A stretch of DNA of 64,000 bases from Sambucus nigra (taxonomy: Eukaryota > Streptophyta > Magnoliopsida > Dipsacales > Adoxaceae), in NCBI GenBank assembly GCA_949130495.1, contig OX422221.1, forward strand, positions 144,679,405-144,743,404. Reading direction: 5' to 3'. The translations under genes were made by a program, and so were the position numbers. Every line of letters begins with the position of its first letter. Positions within the stretch are counted from its first letter, which is position 1. This document shows, one piece after another, positions 48,750 through 60,595 of this stretch. Under the pieces are notes generated by a model. The model was not told where the DNA came from. It worked only from the letters and a program-made list of their open reading frames with translations, and ran no database searches.

Positions 48750-50370
48750 AGAGGTTGGAGTGATAATACAAGCCCTTGAAGAGTAAAAAGCACCTAATGA
48801 TAATAGTCATGTCACTATATTTTATATATATTCAGGAGAAATGTGGGATCATAAAGAAACAGTCACCGATAACATATTTTCATATGCAGTAGCTATGCAA
48901 ATTTATAAGGGAAATGGTGATGATAATGAAGGACATACTCTAAATGATTATCAACAAGGAGTAGATTACCCAAAATGGAAAATTTTTGTCAAGGTAAAAT
49001 TTGAGTCTCCCAATAAACGTGGTGTATTTTGACCTATAGTACAAACACCCCAAACCCTATAGGTTACCGATGGGTGTTTGTAAGAAACATAAATGTAAAA
49101 AATGAAATCATTTGATATAAAGCACGACTTGTGGCATAAGAAACCCGAGATTGATTTTAAGGAAACATACTCCCCCGTTATGGATGGTTTAGCTTTCAGA
49201 TTTCCGATAAACTTAACGGTTTATGATATTTTTATATGAGACTTGTGTATATTTTGACCACTTATTTATACTGGGACCTAGACAGAGAAATATATGCGAA
49301 AATCCCTAAAGGATTTCCTTTTCTTGAAATAAAGACACGAAGTACGCACTTAATCTGACTAACACGTTCATTGTATAGTTTAAAGTAATCTAGAATAACG
49401 TGGAACAATTGTCTTAGTGAATACTTATTCGAGGAATAGTATGAAAACAATCTAATTTTCCCTTGTGTCTTCATAAATAAATCCTTAATAAGATATGATA
49501 TAGTAGAAATTTATGTGGACGACATTGTTAACTATTTGAAAGAGTTTGAGGTGAAAGAACTTGGAAAAACTAAATTTTGTCTCAGCTTAGTTGTCCAGTC
49601 TTTGGACATAAAGAAAGAACCAAATTGTCCTAAAGAGGAAGATTAAGACCTATTAGGTAAAAGAAGTACCCCGTTTAAGAGAAATTGGTGCATTGTTGTT
49701 CTTTGAACAATGCACTAGGTCGAATATCTCATTCAATGTAAATATACTTGCTAGATATAGTTTTGAACTAGCCAAAAGCATTGGGATGGTGTCAAGATAT
49801 TTATGTGGAACAACTTACATGGGTTTATTTTATTTTTATAATTCTAATGATTCCAATTTAGTTGGTAATGCAGATTTTGAATATCTCTCATATCCCCATA
49901 AGCGTCAATCTCAGTCACGATAAGTATATCTTCAAAGTAATACTCATATTTCTTAGTATTCTAACAAATAAACTTTAATAGCTACTTCTTCTGACCATTT
50001 TGAAGTTTTAGCTTTTTATGAATCTAGCCGTGAATGTGAGTGGATGAGACTTTTAATTCAGCATATTCTTAATTCTTGTAAATTGCCTTTTATTACAGAT
50101 GTTGCAAGTATCATTTATGAAGGCAATGCAACACGTACAATTCAAATAATATAAGGATTCATTAAAGGAGATAAAAGAAAAAAACATTTTACCAAAGATT
50201 TTCTTCACTCATGAGCTTCAGATTAAAATGAGATTGAAGTCATGCAAGTTTGTTTAAGTGACAAATTAGCTGATATTTTCACAAAGATACTAATAAAGGA
50301 AACATTTCAAAAGTTTGTGTACGAGATTGAAATACATCGTATCCACCAACAAAAAAATTGAACATATCAA
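48750..50370 (+). pseudogene. Truncated Ty1/Copia pol: RT and RNase H
   Basis: Only the 3' half of a copia pol remains. Blocks in order: MWDHKETVTDNIFSYAVA and DYPKWKIFVKVKFESPNKRG (start of RT), DYKETYSPVMDGLAFRF near 49145, TRSLYSLK near 49355, catalytic YVDD intact at 49512-49523, LKEFEVKELGKTKFCLSL, ALLFFEQCTRSNISFNVNIL, YLCGTTYMGLFYF (RNase H), SSRECEWMRLLIQHI and LADIFTKILIKETFQ near the end. Stops and frame changes are common. Gag, protease and integrase are missing. The family differs from the copia at 53412-63480. Confidence 0.82.
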
Positions 50371-50815
50371 TAAGGGGAGAAATTTATCCAAGGAGCATAC
50401 AAAAACATATTATTTGGGACATATGTGCTCTATACTCTTTTTCCTTTCACTAGGGTTTGTATCACTTTTCCTAGTAAAAGTTTTAATGAGGCAACATCAA
50501 GCACGTTTGACATTTATTCAATGATCATAAATGTTTTATTCTTTTTTTTTCACTTTGGTTTTGTCCGAATGGATTTTTTTTTGTAAGGTTTTAATGAGGC
50601 AACAATCATTAAGTGGTGAAAATTGTGTACATCCAAGAGAGAGCTATAAATATTTGTATTTATTATATTTAAGTGGGTGTCAACTCCTAATAGGACTTTA
50701 CCAACTTGTACTATAAATGAGGGGTGACCACCTATTATTGATGCACTAATTATTGAGAAGTTATTTCTCTTTTTAAATTCTTCCCGTTCCTTATGTTCTC
50801 CCAACAGAGGGGAGA
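50371..50815 (+). other. 3' untranslated region and LTR-like tail of the truncated copia
   Basis: A purine tract AAGGGGAGAAA (50373-50383) follows pol. Then comes a twice-repeated leader-like phrase, with TTTTAATGAGGCAACA at about 50482 and 50589, often seen after copia RNase H. Two TATAAAT words (near 50645 and 50712) and the end CTCCCAACA at 50806 suggest an LTR, but start and end cannot be fixed. Confidence 0.45.
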
Positions 50816-52550
50816 TATTGAAAAAAGAGCTACATCCCTATTCCATAAGGACATAGTTTGCTAATAGTCACAAACATGGTCTGTATGGATATATTTTCCA
50901 TTCTATATTTTAAAACGAGGAAAGGTTGAACTTATTTAGGGTCTCGAAAGCCTAAATAAATTTGTAAAAAAAATAAATAATCTGATTGAATGGGAAAATT
51001 AGTTTTATCTCTTGAGTGGTTCAAGATCCTTATCACACTATTAGTTCGTTGAGCTTTGTTAAGATGATATTTAGACAATCATTATGAATTTAACTCTCTC
51101 ATTTTTGTTGCATCGAATTATTTGGTGGGTCTTATCCTATTGAAAAAGTGAACTAGATGGATCAATACCTTGTCTTGCTCCCCCTTTGATGCTGATTCCC
51201 TTGGTTAGTTCTTTATAATAACTCTCATGTCATACCTTCAAGGGGAGATATTATGGTTTTCTTCATAAAAGGGTTAAGATAACTTTCCTCCCGCATTCTC
51301 TTCTCTTTCTCAATTTAGAGTTCATTTTTCGGGTGGTTCGATCTGCTCTAAAAAATCTTATTCTCATTATCAACCTCATCAATGAGAATGTTGCGATTTT
51401 GTATGCAATCTTTGTAAGCATAAATAATCTTAATAAAAGGATACATGTTGGTTTATCTTGAAGAAAATTATGACTTTTCATCATGAAATCTGGGTTGAAA
51501 TGAAGGAGTGAGGCATCCATTGTCACATATGATCTCAGATTTGACACAATATCATTCTTCATAACATACATTGGTTTTGGGATAGGCTGTGAAACCAACT
51601 TAGATCTTGGATACACATGTAAAAGTGAATCTCATCCATAAACTTTTTCTAAAAAAATGATCTTCTTTATTGAGTTTAATGGGAATTAAGATTAAGTTAT
51701 TTCCTATATGAAGTCAATTGTTGTGTGGATGGGTGGGGGGACCCCCACTCACTATGAGAAACAACTTACAAACTAAAAAATGGACAATGGAAGTAAAAAA
51801 AGAAGAATTATGTGATTTGACAATTTTTTACGTTCACAAGGTATATGATTCTCTCTTATTAATATATTTTAGAAAGGGGATCTTGATGGAAATATTTATA
51901 GACAAATAAATATAATATTTTAGGGAGAATTAAGAACAATAATTATTACAAAATCAAAATAAATTTGGCCAATCCGTATCCGGAGAAAAGTTGACTTCTT
52001 AGTTTTGTCATCCGAGTACTTCCAACATCCTGGATTCCCATCATTTATTATAGATTGGGCATGAGTCCAATGAATCACTCAATCTAGATTAGAATCCTCT
52101 GCTATTGGATCCAAGACACACTAAGAAATTTACCCCCTATAAGAACATAAAGACGTGTGTTATATCCATATTGATATTTTTGGAGATTGACTTAAGTTTC
52201 TATTAATATGCGCGACCAACGAAGGCATTTTTCACTTCCGTGAAAGGAAAGGTTTGAGGGGTGCACCTCAAGCCATAGATTTTTATAACTTTGAGTTTGG
52301 AACTCATGAACAGAGAAGGGTTGAGTTTGTTGATGCGAACGAACCCATAGTTTTGTGACATTCTTTTTAAGTGAAGGATAGTTTGATCTTTTCTCACATT
52401 GATTTTCCCTTGTATAACTAGACAATCTTAGGGATTTTAAACCTTAAAGTTAGATAATCCATTAATTATCATTTATTGCTCTTTTACTTGTATACACATT
52501 GAGAGGATTTTTAAGCTTGAGTGAGTTGTAACCTTTGTTAATTTAATCAA
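50816..52550. other. Unassigned AT-rich DNA
   Basis: No gene recognised. The minus-strand frames at 51616-51263 (117 codons) and 52425-52192 (77 codons) have no known motif. Purine words AGGGGAGATATT occur at 50810-50821 and 51243-51254, like polypurine tracts of copia elements. Confidence 0.45.
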
Positions 52551-53328
52551 GGGTAAAAAGCATACCCATCCCCTGATGTTTGGGGGTAGTATCATTTTGT
52601 TCCATCATGTTCCAATTTCCTTAGTTAATCCATTTAAGTAACACATATCTCCATTATGGCCAAATTATAATGCGTCGTTTGTACCTTTGATGGAATCGAA
52701 CCATGTGTGGGTCACTTGTCCTTAAATGAGATCCAAATTCTTCAAAATACCACCAAGACTATTTTCTCCCAAATTAAACCTTTCTCACTAACCTAATACT
52801 TTCATTTCTTTGAACCAGGTTTTAAAATTTGAAGATTCAAGAAGCAATTTCTTGAAGATGAGTTGAAAAATCAGATAAGGAATTGTAGATTAATATGGTT
52901 CCCCCATTTTCGATTAATTTCTCCAAATTAGAATTGCGATTTTTTTTCTTTTATGCATGTATATATTATATTGAAGACATCTTAATTTGTATGCATGCAA
53001 TGATTTTTTTTAATTAATTTTATTTTGTATCTCAAGGATCTGATCCTTTTTCAATTAGAATGAACGATGGAGGTCAAGTCCAGAGGCTTCCTAAAGGAGG
53101 TTATGGTTGGAGAAAATAGGCCTGGTGGTGTTTTAATGAATTTGGGCCTCATTTAAGGTCACGTGACCCGCATATGGGTGGGATCCGTCAAAGGTACAAA
53201 TAACTTGTTTAAAATTAGGTCAGACTGGAGCAATTTGTAACTTAAATGGCTTAACAAAAATAATTGAAACATGAGGGGCTGAAGTGATAGTACACCCCAA
53301 ACATTAAATGACAAGTGTGTTTTTAATC
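52551..53328. mobile_element. Short Mutator-like element (MULE), 778 bp, non-autonomous
   Basis: It is flanked by a perfect 9-bp duplication TTTAATCAA (52542-52550 and 53329-53337), the size Mutator transposases make. Its ends form a terminal inverted repeat of about 59 bp that aligns without gaps, with shared words TAAAAA, ATGTTTGGGG, TATCA and CATG and roughly two thirds of positions matching. No transposase is encoded. The TTTGGGG-type ends are common in plant non-autonomous MULEs. Confidence 0.85.
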
Positions 53329-53411
53329 TTTAATCAAAGTAAAGAAGCCATCATCATCCATCGACATAACCAATTTGGTGAACCATGTACATCATGTATC
53401 GTGGTTGCTAA

Positions 53412-54030
53412 TGTTATAATTATATTGTTTAATTACTTATTAATTATAAAATTCGGCCAAATTTTGTAATTATAAATTAAATAAATTAATTCTCCCGAAT
53501 TAGTGTGGCTCAAATAAGGGGACGAATTTGAGTAAATTAGTCTTACACAATTGTTATTCTAAAGGTCACATGACTTTTGGTATATTTGTGAGTCCCTTTA
53601 GCTACTTTAGTGGATGGTAGATGATGAGTTTTAAAGAAAATTTCGGGTCTCCTTACACCCTATATATAGTGAACCAATCTCCACTAATTGCTACACAGTA
53701 ACACACGAAATATATTTGGGCTAGGAAGGGAAAATCCCGATTTTCCAAATTTTCCATATTTTGGATTTCTGGTTGTTTTCCAAGAGTGGTTCTGGATCAT
53801 TTGGGAAGGAAGAGATAAGATCTTGAAGAAGTAACAATAAGGATCATTTTGGAAGTTTTTATCAAGACACATCAAGGGCTACAAACAAATAAAGGCTTCA
53901 TGGAAAAAGGTATTTTTCCATATAATTTGTAGTTAAAAATAAAATTGTGATTGCTAATAATATTGAAGATCTAATGAGAGTTAATTGTTGATAGATGTAT
54001 AATTCTTATTCATGTTAAATTTAATTTACA
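53412..54030 (+). repeat. 5' LTR of the copia element
   Basis: It runs from TGTTATAATTATATTG to AATTTACA. It matches 62875-63480 along its length (AATTAGTGTGG, AAATAAGGGGACGAA, CATGACTTTTGGTATATTTG, GGATGGTAGATGATGAG), with small indels. Confidence 0.87.
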
Positions 54031-54032
54031 TG

Positions 54033-54045
54033 TGATATCAAAGCC
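54033..54045 (+). other. Degenerate copia PBS
   Basis: TGATATCAAAGCC is TGGTATCAGAGCC with two changes, two bases after the 5' LTR. Confidence 0.7.
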
Positions 54046-55529
54046 TAGTTTAAATATTGTCATGCTATCCCTTTACGGAACTCAAATGATCATACTATAT
54101 ATATTGATAAACCCATATTTTCTTGATTAATGCCACACTGTTTGTTTACTGATTTTTTTTATCATAATTAGTAGTATTTTCGTGATAATATTAACACCGA
54201 TTTTGTTATCATAATTAGTACTGTTATATGTTAATTTTTAAACACTGATCGATTTATTATGATAATATGTATTACATGCTAACTTATGTAAGAAATTTTA
54301 ACACTGATCCGTTTAATAAATTTGATTAAGAATAGTTTGAAATCTGATTAAAAACAGTTTTGTTTGTTTTAATTTGTTTATAATAGTATTTGATAGTTAA
54401 TCAATCTGTTCAACATAATTCTATTTGTTTAACATATCTGTTGAAAATCTATTTAACAAATCTATTGATAAGAGTTTTAATTGTTTAATTTGTTCGATTT
54501 TTTTTAAAACAGTTAAGAATTCCCATAAAATAGTTTCATTTGATGTCCTAAAGTGCACTATATATAGTTTTGATGTCATTTTAATGGTTGCCTAATCCGT
54601 TTCAACCAACCCTACAACTTTCAAGCAATTCAGGAACAAAAATTTTCAAAAAAGTGTTTGTGGTGAATTGTATTTTTACCCCGAACTTTCTCCGAATGCG
54701 ATGAAATTTGGTATTCTGATTGGAAACGGGCCAGAGACCAATTTTCCATTTTTGTAAATAATCTCGAGGGGTATATCTCACTATAGGAGATTTATTTTTG
54801 AATTTCATCGAAAGTTTTGAGATTCTTGAGTATTTTTCTATAGGTTCATGTTGCTAACTCAATTTTTTCATTTTTGGCAAAATTTCATGTTTTTATATTG
54901 TATAAGTGTTACATCTAGAGAAGCTTTATAAAGCTTGTTCTAATGATCCTATTTTATTTGAATATTCGTGCCAAAAATAGGCCAACATATTTCATATAAT
55001 AGGATATTAAACTTGTGTTAGTTTAATATTCATTTTTTATGACTCTCGTGCAAAACACATGCCAATGATTCATAACATTGAATATTAAATATATTAAAAT
55101 TTTATTCAATTTTTATGAGTCTCATGCCAAACACGGGCCAATGATCCATAATATTGAATATTAAATATATTAGAATTTTATTCAATGTTTATGAGTTTCG
55201 TGCCAAACATAGGCTAATGTCTCATATCATTGAATATTATTGATATTTTTTTATTAACGCAATTCGTGCCAAACACACTCCAATGACTCATTACGAAAAA
55301 TATCAAATTTATGTTTATTCTAAAGTTTGTTATTATATAGATTTAATCAACTTTAGAATTATTAAATGAATATTGAATTGTCTAATAATGTGTTTAGTTA
55401 ATCAAAATTTAGAATTAAATATTCTGCTTTTATTGTTTTGTGATTAAAGGCCAACTTATAATATAATTTAATTCCGCCATTAAAATTTTAAAAATTATAT
55501 ATATTCATTTCCTTGCAAATTTTAGTCAA
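54046..55529 (+). other. Copia leader with tandem repeats
   Basis: This 1.5-kb untranslated leader has no genes. From about 54955 to 55300 there are four or five degenerate repeats of roughly 75-90 bp, each with a word like CGTGCCAAACACGGGCCAAT followed by GA.TCATA and an AT-rich tail (TTGAATATTAAATATATT). Another set of loose repeats (AACACTGATC, TCATAATTAGTA) covers 54140-54310. Confidence 0.6.
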
Positions 55530-56400
55530 GTGTGTTATATTTTAATTAGAGTGAGCAATTTTCTAGTGAATATTAACCTGTTTTCTCAAGCCTCAACCTT
55601 TGCAAAATTTGACGGAACTAATCTATTGGAATGGTGCGAGCAAATTGCGTTTAGCCTTGGTGTTTTAGACCTTGATATCGCACTTCTTACAGATGAACAC
55701 CCCGCTATTACTGAACAAAGTAGTGAGGATAATGTGATCTTTTATAGTACATGGTCAAAATCTAATAGGCTTGGTCTCATGTTCATAAGAATGTGTATTG
55801 CAATAAACGTAAAAACTTCCCTTCCTGAAACCACCAACGCGAAATAATATCTTGCATATATTTAAGATAGGTTTTGCACTGCTAATAAATTTCTGGCAGA
55901 AAACTTATGACTGACTTGACCACTATGAGGTTCGACGGCCTCCAACTATGAACACACATATTATTGGGATTACCAACATTACTGCAAAACTGTAGACTTT
56001 AGGCTGTACGGTGGATAATTCTTTCTTGGTCCAATTTGTCCTAAATTCCGTGCCTTCTGATTATGGGTCTTTTCAGATTCACTATAGTACCATTAAAGAT
56101 AAATGGAATGTTAATGAACTGCAAAGCATGTTGGTTCAGAAGGAAGGACGTCTTAAGTAGCAAACTAGTAAAGTGTTTAAATTGCAAGTGGAGAATGTGG
56201 TGGTCAATAAAGGAGCTGATAAACAAAAGAAAGGAAAGTTCATGAAGAGAAGTCCTGGTCCGTTACACCAAAAGAAGGAAAAAATAATAGTCACATGTCA
56301 CTTCTGTCATAGAAAGGGGCATATTCGGAAAGACTGCATTAAGCGTAAATCTTGGTTTGGAAAGAAAGGTACACCTTGTGAATTTGTTTGTTTTGAATCA
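55530..56400 (+). pseudogene. Copia gag, broken
   Basis: The N-terminal part (frame 55530-55847) reads STFAKFDGTNLLEWCEQIAF and GVLDLDIALLTDE, the L.G.NY..W.......L...DLD.AL block of Tork gag. After 55847 the capsid continues across several frames (FCTANKFLAENL, FVLNSVPSDYGSF-like pieces) with many stops. The frame 56173-56859 contains the zinc knuckle CHFCHRKGHIRKDC (C-X2-C-X4-H-X4-C, intact) at the end of gag. Alignment to the family places the true start near 55560-55570, just after the upstream in-frame ATG. Confidence 0.75.
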
Positions 56401-56860
56401 AACTTAATTAATGTTCCTTCTAACTCATGGTGGATTGATTCTGGTTCTACATGTCATGTTTCAAATACTATGCAGGGCTTCCTTTCCATCCGAAAAATAA
56501 AACAAAATGAAGATTTTCTTTACATGGGAAATCGGGCTAAAGTAAAAGTTGAAGCTATTGCAATTTTTTGTTTAAAATTACAATCTGTATTTTATTTGGA
56601 TCTTGAAGACACTCTTTTGGTACCCACTATTTCGAGAAATTTAATTTCCTTATCTAAACTCTCAATAAGGGGTTTTTCTTTTAACTTTCAGAATAATGGT
56701 TTTACATTATATAAGAATAATTTTGATTTTGACTTGGGTTTTTTATCGAATGCTTTGTTTCAAATTAATCTTGATCCTTATTTTCCGGAATCTTTATTGT
56801 TTCTGCATACTAATGTTGGAACTAAACACACCTCATTTAATAACAATTATGCGTACTAGT
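56401..56860 (+). pseudogene. Copia protease and start of integrase region
   Basis: In the frame continuing from the zinc knuckle, SWWIDSGSTCHVSNTMQGF carries the catalytic D-S-G, followed by YMGNRAKVKVEAIAIF and LVPTISRNLISLSKLSIRGF, the conserved protease C-terminal region of Tork elements. The frame ends at 56859 within the linker to integrase. This piece is intact, but gag before it and integrase after it are not. Confidence 0.8.
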
Positions 56861-57740
56861 GGCATAAAAGATTATGACACATGTCCAGAGAGATAATTGA
56901 AAGGATTATTAAAGAGGGAATAATTCATACTCTGGATTGGTCCGATTTTGATGTATGTGTGGACTATATTAAGGGTAAACAAACCAAACATAAAGAAAGG
57001 TGCCACAAGACACACCTAACTTCTTGAAATTATATATACAAATATTTGTGGTCCTTTTGATGTTCCTTCCATTGGAGGAGAAAAATACTTTATCACTTTT
57101 ATAAATGATTTATCTCGATATGGCATATTGTATTTATTAAATGATAAATCTCAATCAGTTAATGCGGTTGAGGTTTATATTCCAGAAGTAGAACGACAAT
57201 TGGGTAAAAAGGTCAAAATCATTCGATCGGACAGAGGTGGTGAGTTTTATGGAAAATATGATGAATCGGGACAATGTCCCGGTCCTTTTGCTAAACTCCT
57301 TGAACGTTTGGGTATTTGTGCATAATAAATAATGCCAGACTCTTTTTGAATTATGGAAAGGTTGGAAACCCTCTTTAAGTCATTTTCGTATTTGGGGATG
57401 TATAGTAGAAGCACGCATTTATAATCCACATGAAAAGAAGTTGGACCCTAGAACATTAACTTGTTATTTTATTAGGTATCCAGTAAAATCCAAAGGGTAT
57501 AAATTCTATTGTTCTAACCATATAACAAGAATTATTGAAGTCAAAAATTCTAAATTTATTGAACATGGTGAAGTTAGTGGGAGTAATGAAGTTCGAAATA
57601 TGATTATTCAAGAGATTCAGGAAAATCCTCCTCTTCCAAGAACTCTAGATAATCATAATAAGGTTTCTTTTGTTCCTATTGTTCATAATTATGTTGTTGA
57701 ACCTATTATTAATCCGAATAATAACGAAGAATAAATGGAT
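56861..57740 (+). pseudogene. Copia integrase with an internal deletion
   Basis: WHKRL.HMSRE (zinc module His), CVDYIKGKQTKHK (Cys), then ICGPFDVPSIGGEKYFITF near 57045 (first catalytic Asp changed: TNICG instead of TDICG), KVKIIRSDRGGEFYGKYDE (second Asp intact) and FAKLLERLGICA ending near 57324. The following 70-80 codons, including the QNGVAERRN block with the catalytic Glu, are missing; sequence resumes with LFELWKGWKPSLSHF and WGCIVEARIYNPHEKKLD. The frame 57441-57734 continues with GYKFYCSNHITRIIEVKN. Integrase is therefore dead. Confidence 0.82.
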
Positions 57741-58540
57741 GAACCACATGTTGAATAACCACTAAATGAGCCTATTATTGAAACACCACAAGACACAGGC
57801 TTAAGGGCATCTTAGAGAAATCGGAGATTAGATATTTTCGATGACTATGTGGTGTATCTTCAAGAAAATGAATTTAACATTGGGGATATTGATGATCCGA
57901 TCTCTTATGAAAAAGATGTTTCTAGCATAGATTCTAATAATGGATTGATGCCATGAATGATGAAATAAAATCTATATATTTTAATCAAGTCTGAGAGTTA
58001 GTCGATTTTCCTAAAGGATATAAATTAGTTGCGTCTAAGTGGATATATAAGACCAAACACAACTCTAATGGCAATATTAAACAACATAAAGCTAGAATTG
58101 TTGACAAAAAATTTACTCAAAAGGAAGGCATGGATTATAGCGAAACCTTCTCTCCTGTTTCAAAGAAGGATTCACTTAGAATCATATTAGCACTCGCCGC
58201 TCATTATGAGTTAGAGCTACACCAAATGGATGTTGAAATAATTTTTCTTAATGAGAGTTTAGAGGAAGAAGTCTACATGGAATAACCAAAGGGCTTCATT
58301 CTAAAAGGACAAGAACATAAAGTATGTTTGTTAAAGAAATCCATATATGGACTGAAACAAGCTTCTCGTAAATGTTATTTTAAGTTTAATTATACCATTA
58401 CATCTTTTGGGTTTAAGAAAAATATTGTTGATTAGGGTATACCGAAAGACTAGTGGGAGTAAGTTTGTATTTTTGGTCCTATATGTTGATAATTTGCTTA
58501 TCGCCAGTAGTGATATTGGTTTACTAAAGGACACTAAGAA
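57741..58540 (+). pseudogene. Copia reverse transcriptase, first part, YVDD changed to YVDN
   Basis: Blocks: GYKLVASKWIYKTKHNSNGN, KARIVDKKFTQKEGMDYSET, FSPVSKKDSLRIILALAAHY, ELHQMDVEIIFLNESLEEEV (first catalytic Asp retained), KKSIYGLKQASR and VLYVDNLLIASSDIGLL. The catalytic Y-V-D-D is Y-V-D-N at 58482-58493. Several frame changes and stops are present. The gene is cut by the solo LTR at 58546 and resumes at 61604. Confidence 0.82.
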
Positions 58541-58545
58541 GTACC

Positions 58546-60556
58546 TGTAATACCCCCTATTTTATTACTATATTAATATGGGGGATTTATTAAATTTAAT
58601 GTGACTTAATTATTTAATAAAAATTCGAAAATCAATTATGTTATAATTATTAACGTGATGAGAGTTAGTAATTATGGGAAATTTGTTGAATATTACTAAT
58701 GAGCAAAGTAATATATAATAGTGGTTATATTGAATGTCACGAGTGAATAAAATGACAATTTTGAAAATTGAGTCGGGACGCGCCCGTGTCGCGTCAGGAC
58801 TAATTATTGATAAATAAAAGTGAATATTTTATAAATCATTCGTATGGTCGTTTTGAGTGCGCTAACGCGTCCGGAAGGATCGAGATAGTCAGAAAAGTAT
58901 ACCCGGGGGTTTGATTTGGGTCTCGGGGCGTTTATAGGCCTAATAAGTACCCCAGGAGGGCGTTTTGGACATTTCGCAATTATGGGTAATTAAACCCACG
59001 AAATTCTAAGGGTTATATCAGATGTCTAAGGTTGTTTTCTAGGGTTAGAACAACCAAAGACAAGTGACGTCCATAGGAGAGGGAAGGAGAGAGCTTCCAA
59101 GGAAATACAAGGCTAAAAATCCATCCGTTTGCACCGCCACCACTACCAACGCGTAGATCGCGCAATGGGGAACGCAACCACACCAAAATTATCTGCAAAT
59201 CAGAACACCAAAAACCCCAAGCAAGTGTTTATCTTGCTTATTTCGTTGGTGCATCTTTCATATTAGTTTAGGAGTAATTAGAATGAGTTTTTATGGAAGA
59301 AAACCAAAGATTTGAGATAGGAATCGCATGTAGTTATGGTTTAAATGATAATTCTGGAAACCCTTGCCATGTAGAGGAATTACCCGCGAAATTATGATGT
59401 TTATGAGAAGAAATTTCTGAAAATACTTGTTAGAGCCATGTTTAAGAGAATTCTAGGGTTCTTGATAATTATAATAATTTTTGGGCTGTTAATCCATGTA
59501 TAATGATAGAAATCCACATGCTTTATGTTGGAAATACCTAATATGGAGATATAATGTTAGTAGTATGAATATTTGGACGTTTGGGAATAAAAACTTGAAT
59601 TTGGATGAAGATATGTGTTAGAACCCGTAACTGCAAAACTGCAGAAATCGCAATACCTGCTTGATCGATCGATCGAGCCCAGAGCTTCGATCGATCGAAG
59701 GTTCGCTCGATCGAGCCCCAGACCTCGATCGATAGACCCCTCCTGGCAGACTCCTATTTCCCTTTTTAAGTTAGTTAAATTCAATTTATTGTGAAATAAT
59801 TCTTAGGCATCCTTAATAAAATGTTTTGGGAGATAGAAAAGACCAGTAGGACATGTGAATAAATTTTGGGACCCTTGATGTCGGGAAAAGATTGTATTTT
59901 GGGATAATTATATAAGGGTCGGTGAATTTATGATTTAAAGAGAGAGACACGTAAGAGAGTTACTTTGGGAAAAATGTGTATACCTAATGAACTTTATAAT
60001 TGGGAGAATAAAGTCATGAGAGTTGTGTGGTACGTTGGAATAATACCGAATCAAGGTTAGAAACGAACCGTTATAAGTGTTTACTAAAATATGATAATAT
60101 GGATAAAAGTCGTAATTATGGGATTTGAGAATATACCCAATATTGATATGGTAATATTAGTATAGTTATATGATTGTGTATGCATATACTATCTATGTGT
60201 GAAAAACATGCCCACGCTACTTGCTATCCATGAGGTTACCGCGCTGGGACAATCTTATCTCGATGGGACCTTTATGGGGGATATTGACTTGTACCCTAGA
60301 AGATAGATATCCTTGGTACAGGCTATCGATTTGATAGTTCAGACGGTCCTAAGAGACGCGGGTATGTGCCATCCTCTTAGAGACTTGGAATCTACGCTTC
60401 GCCTCAATATTGTTTGTGTATGTGTTAATACAATTCAAGAGTGATTCCGAATTTATATTCCCCTTAATATGAGTGATACGAGGTTTGGATAGTAGAGTAT
60501 GCCCGCACCATAGTTTTTATTTGGGGTGCTGTTATGATATATATATTTTTCGAGTA

Positions 60557-60595
<39 letters not shown>

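Noticed and set aside
48092..48840. Treating 44592-48086 as part of one long LTR with its surroundings
   Set aside because: The exact CTTTC duplication and the TG/CA ends show it is a separate insertion.
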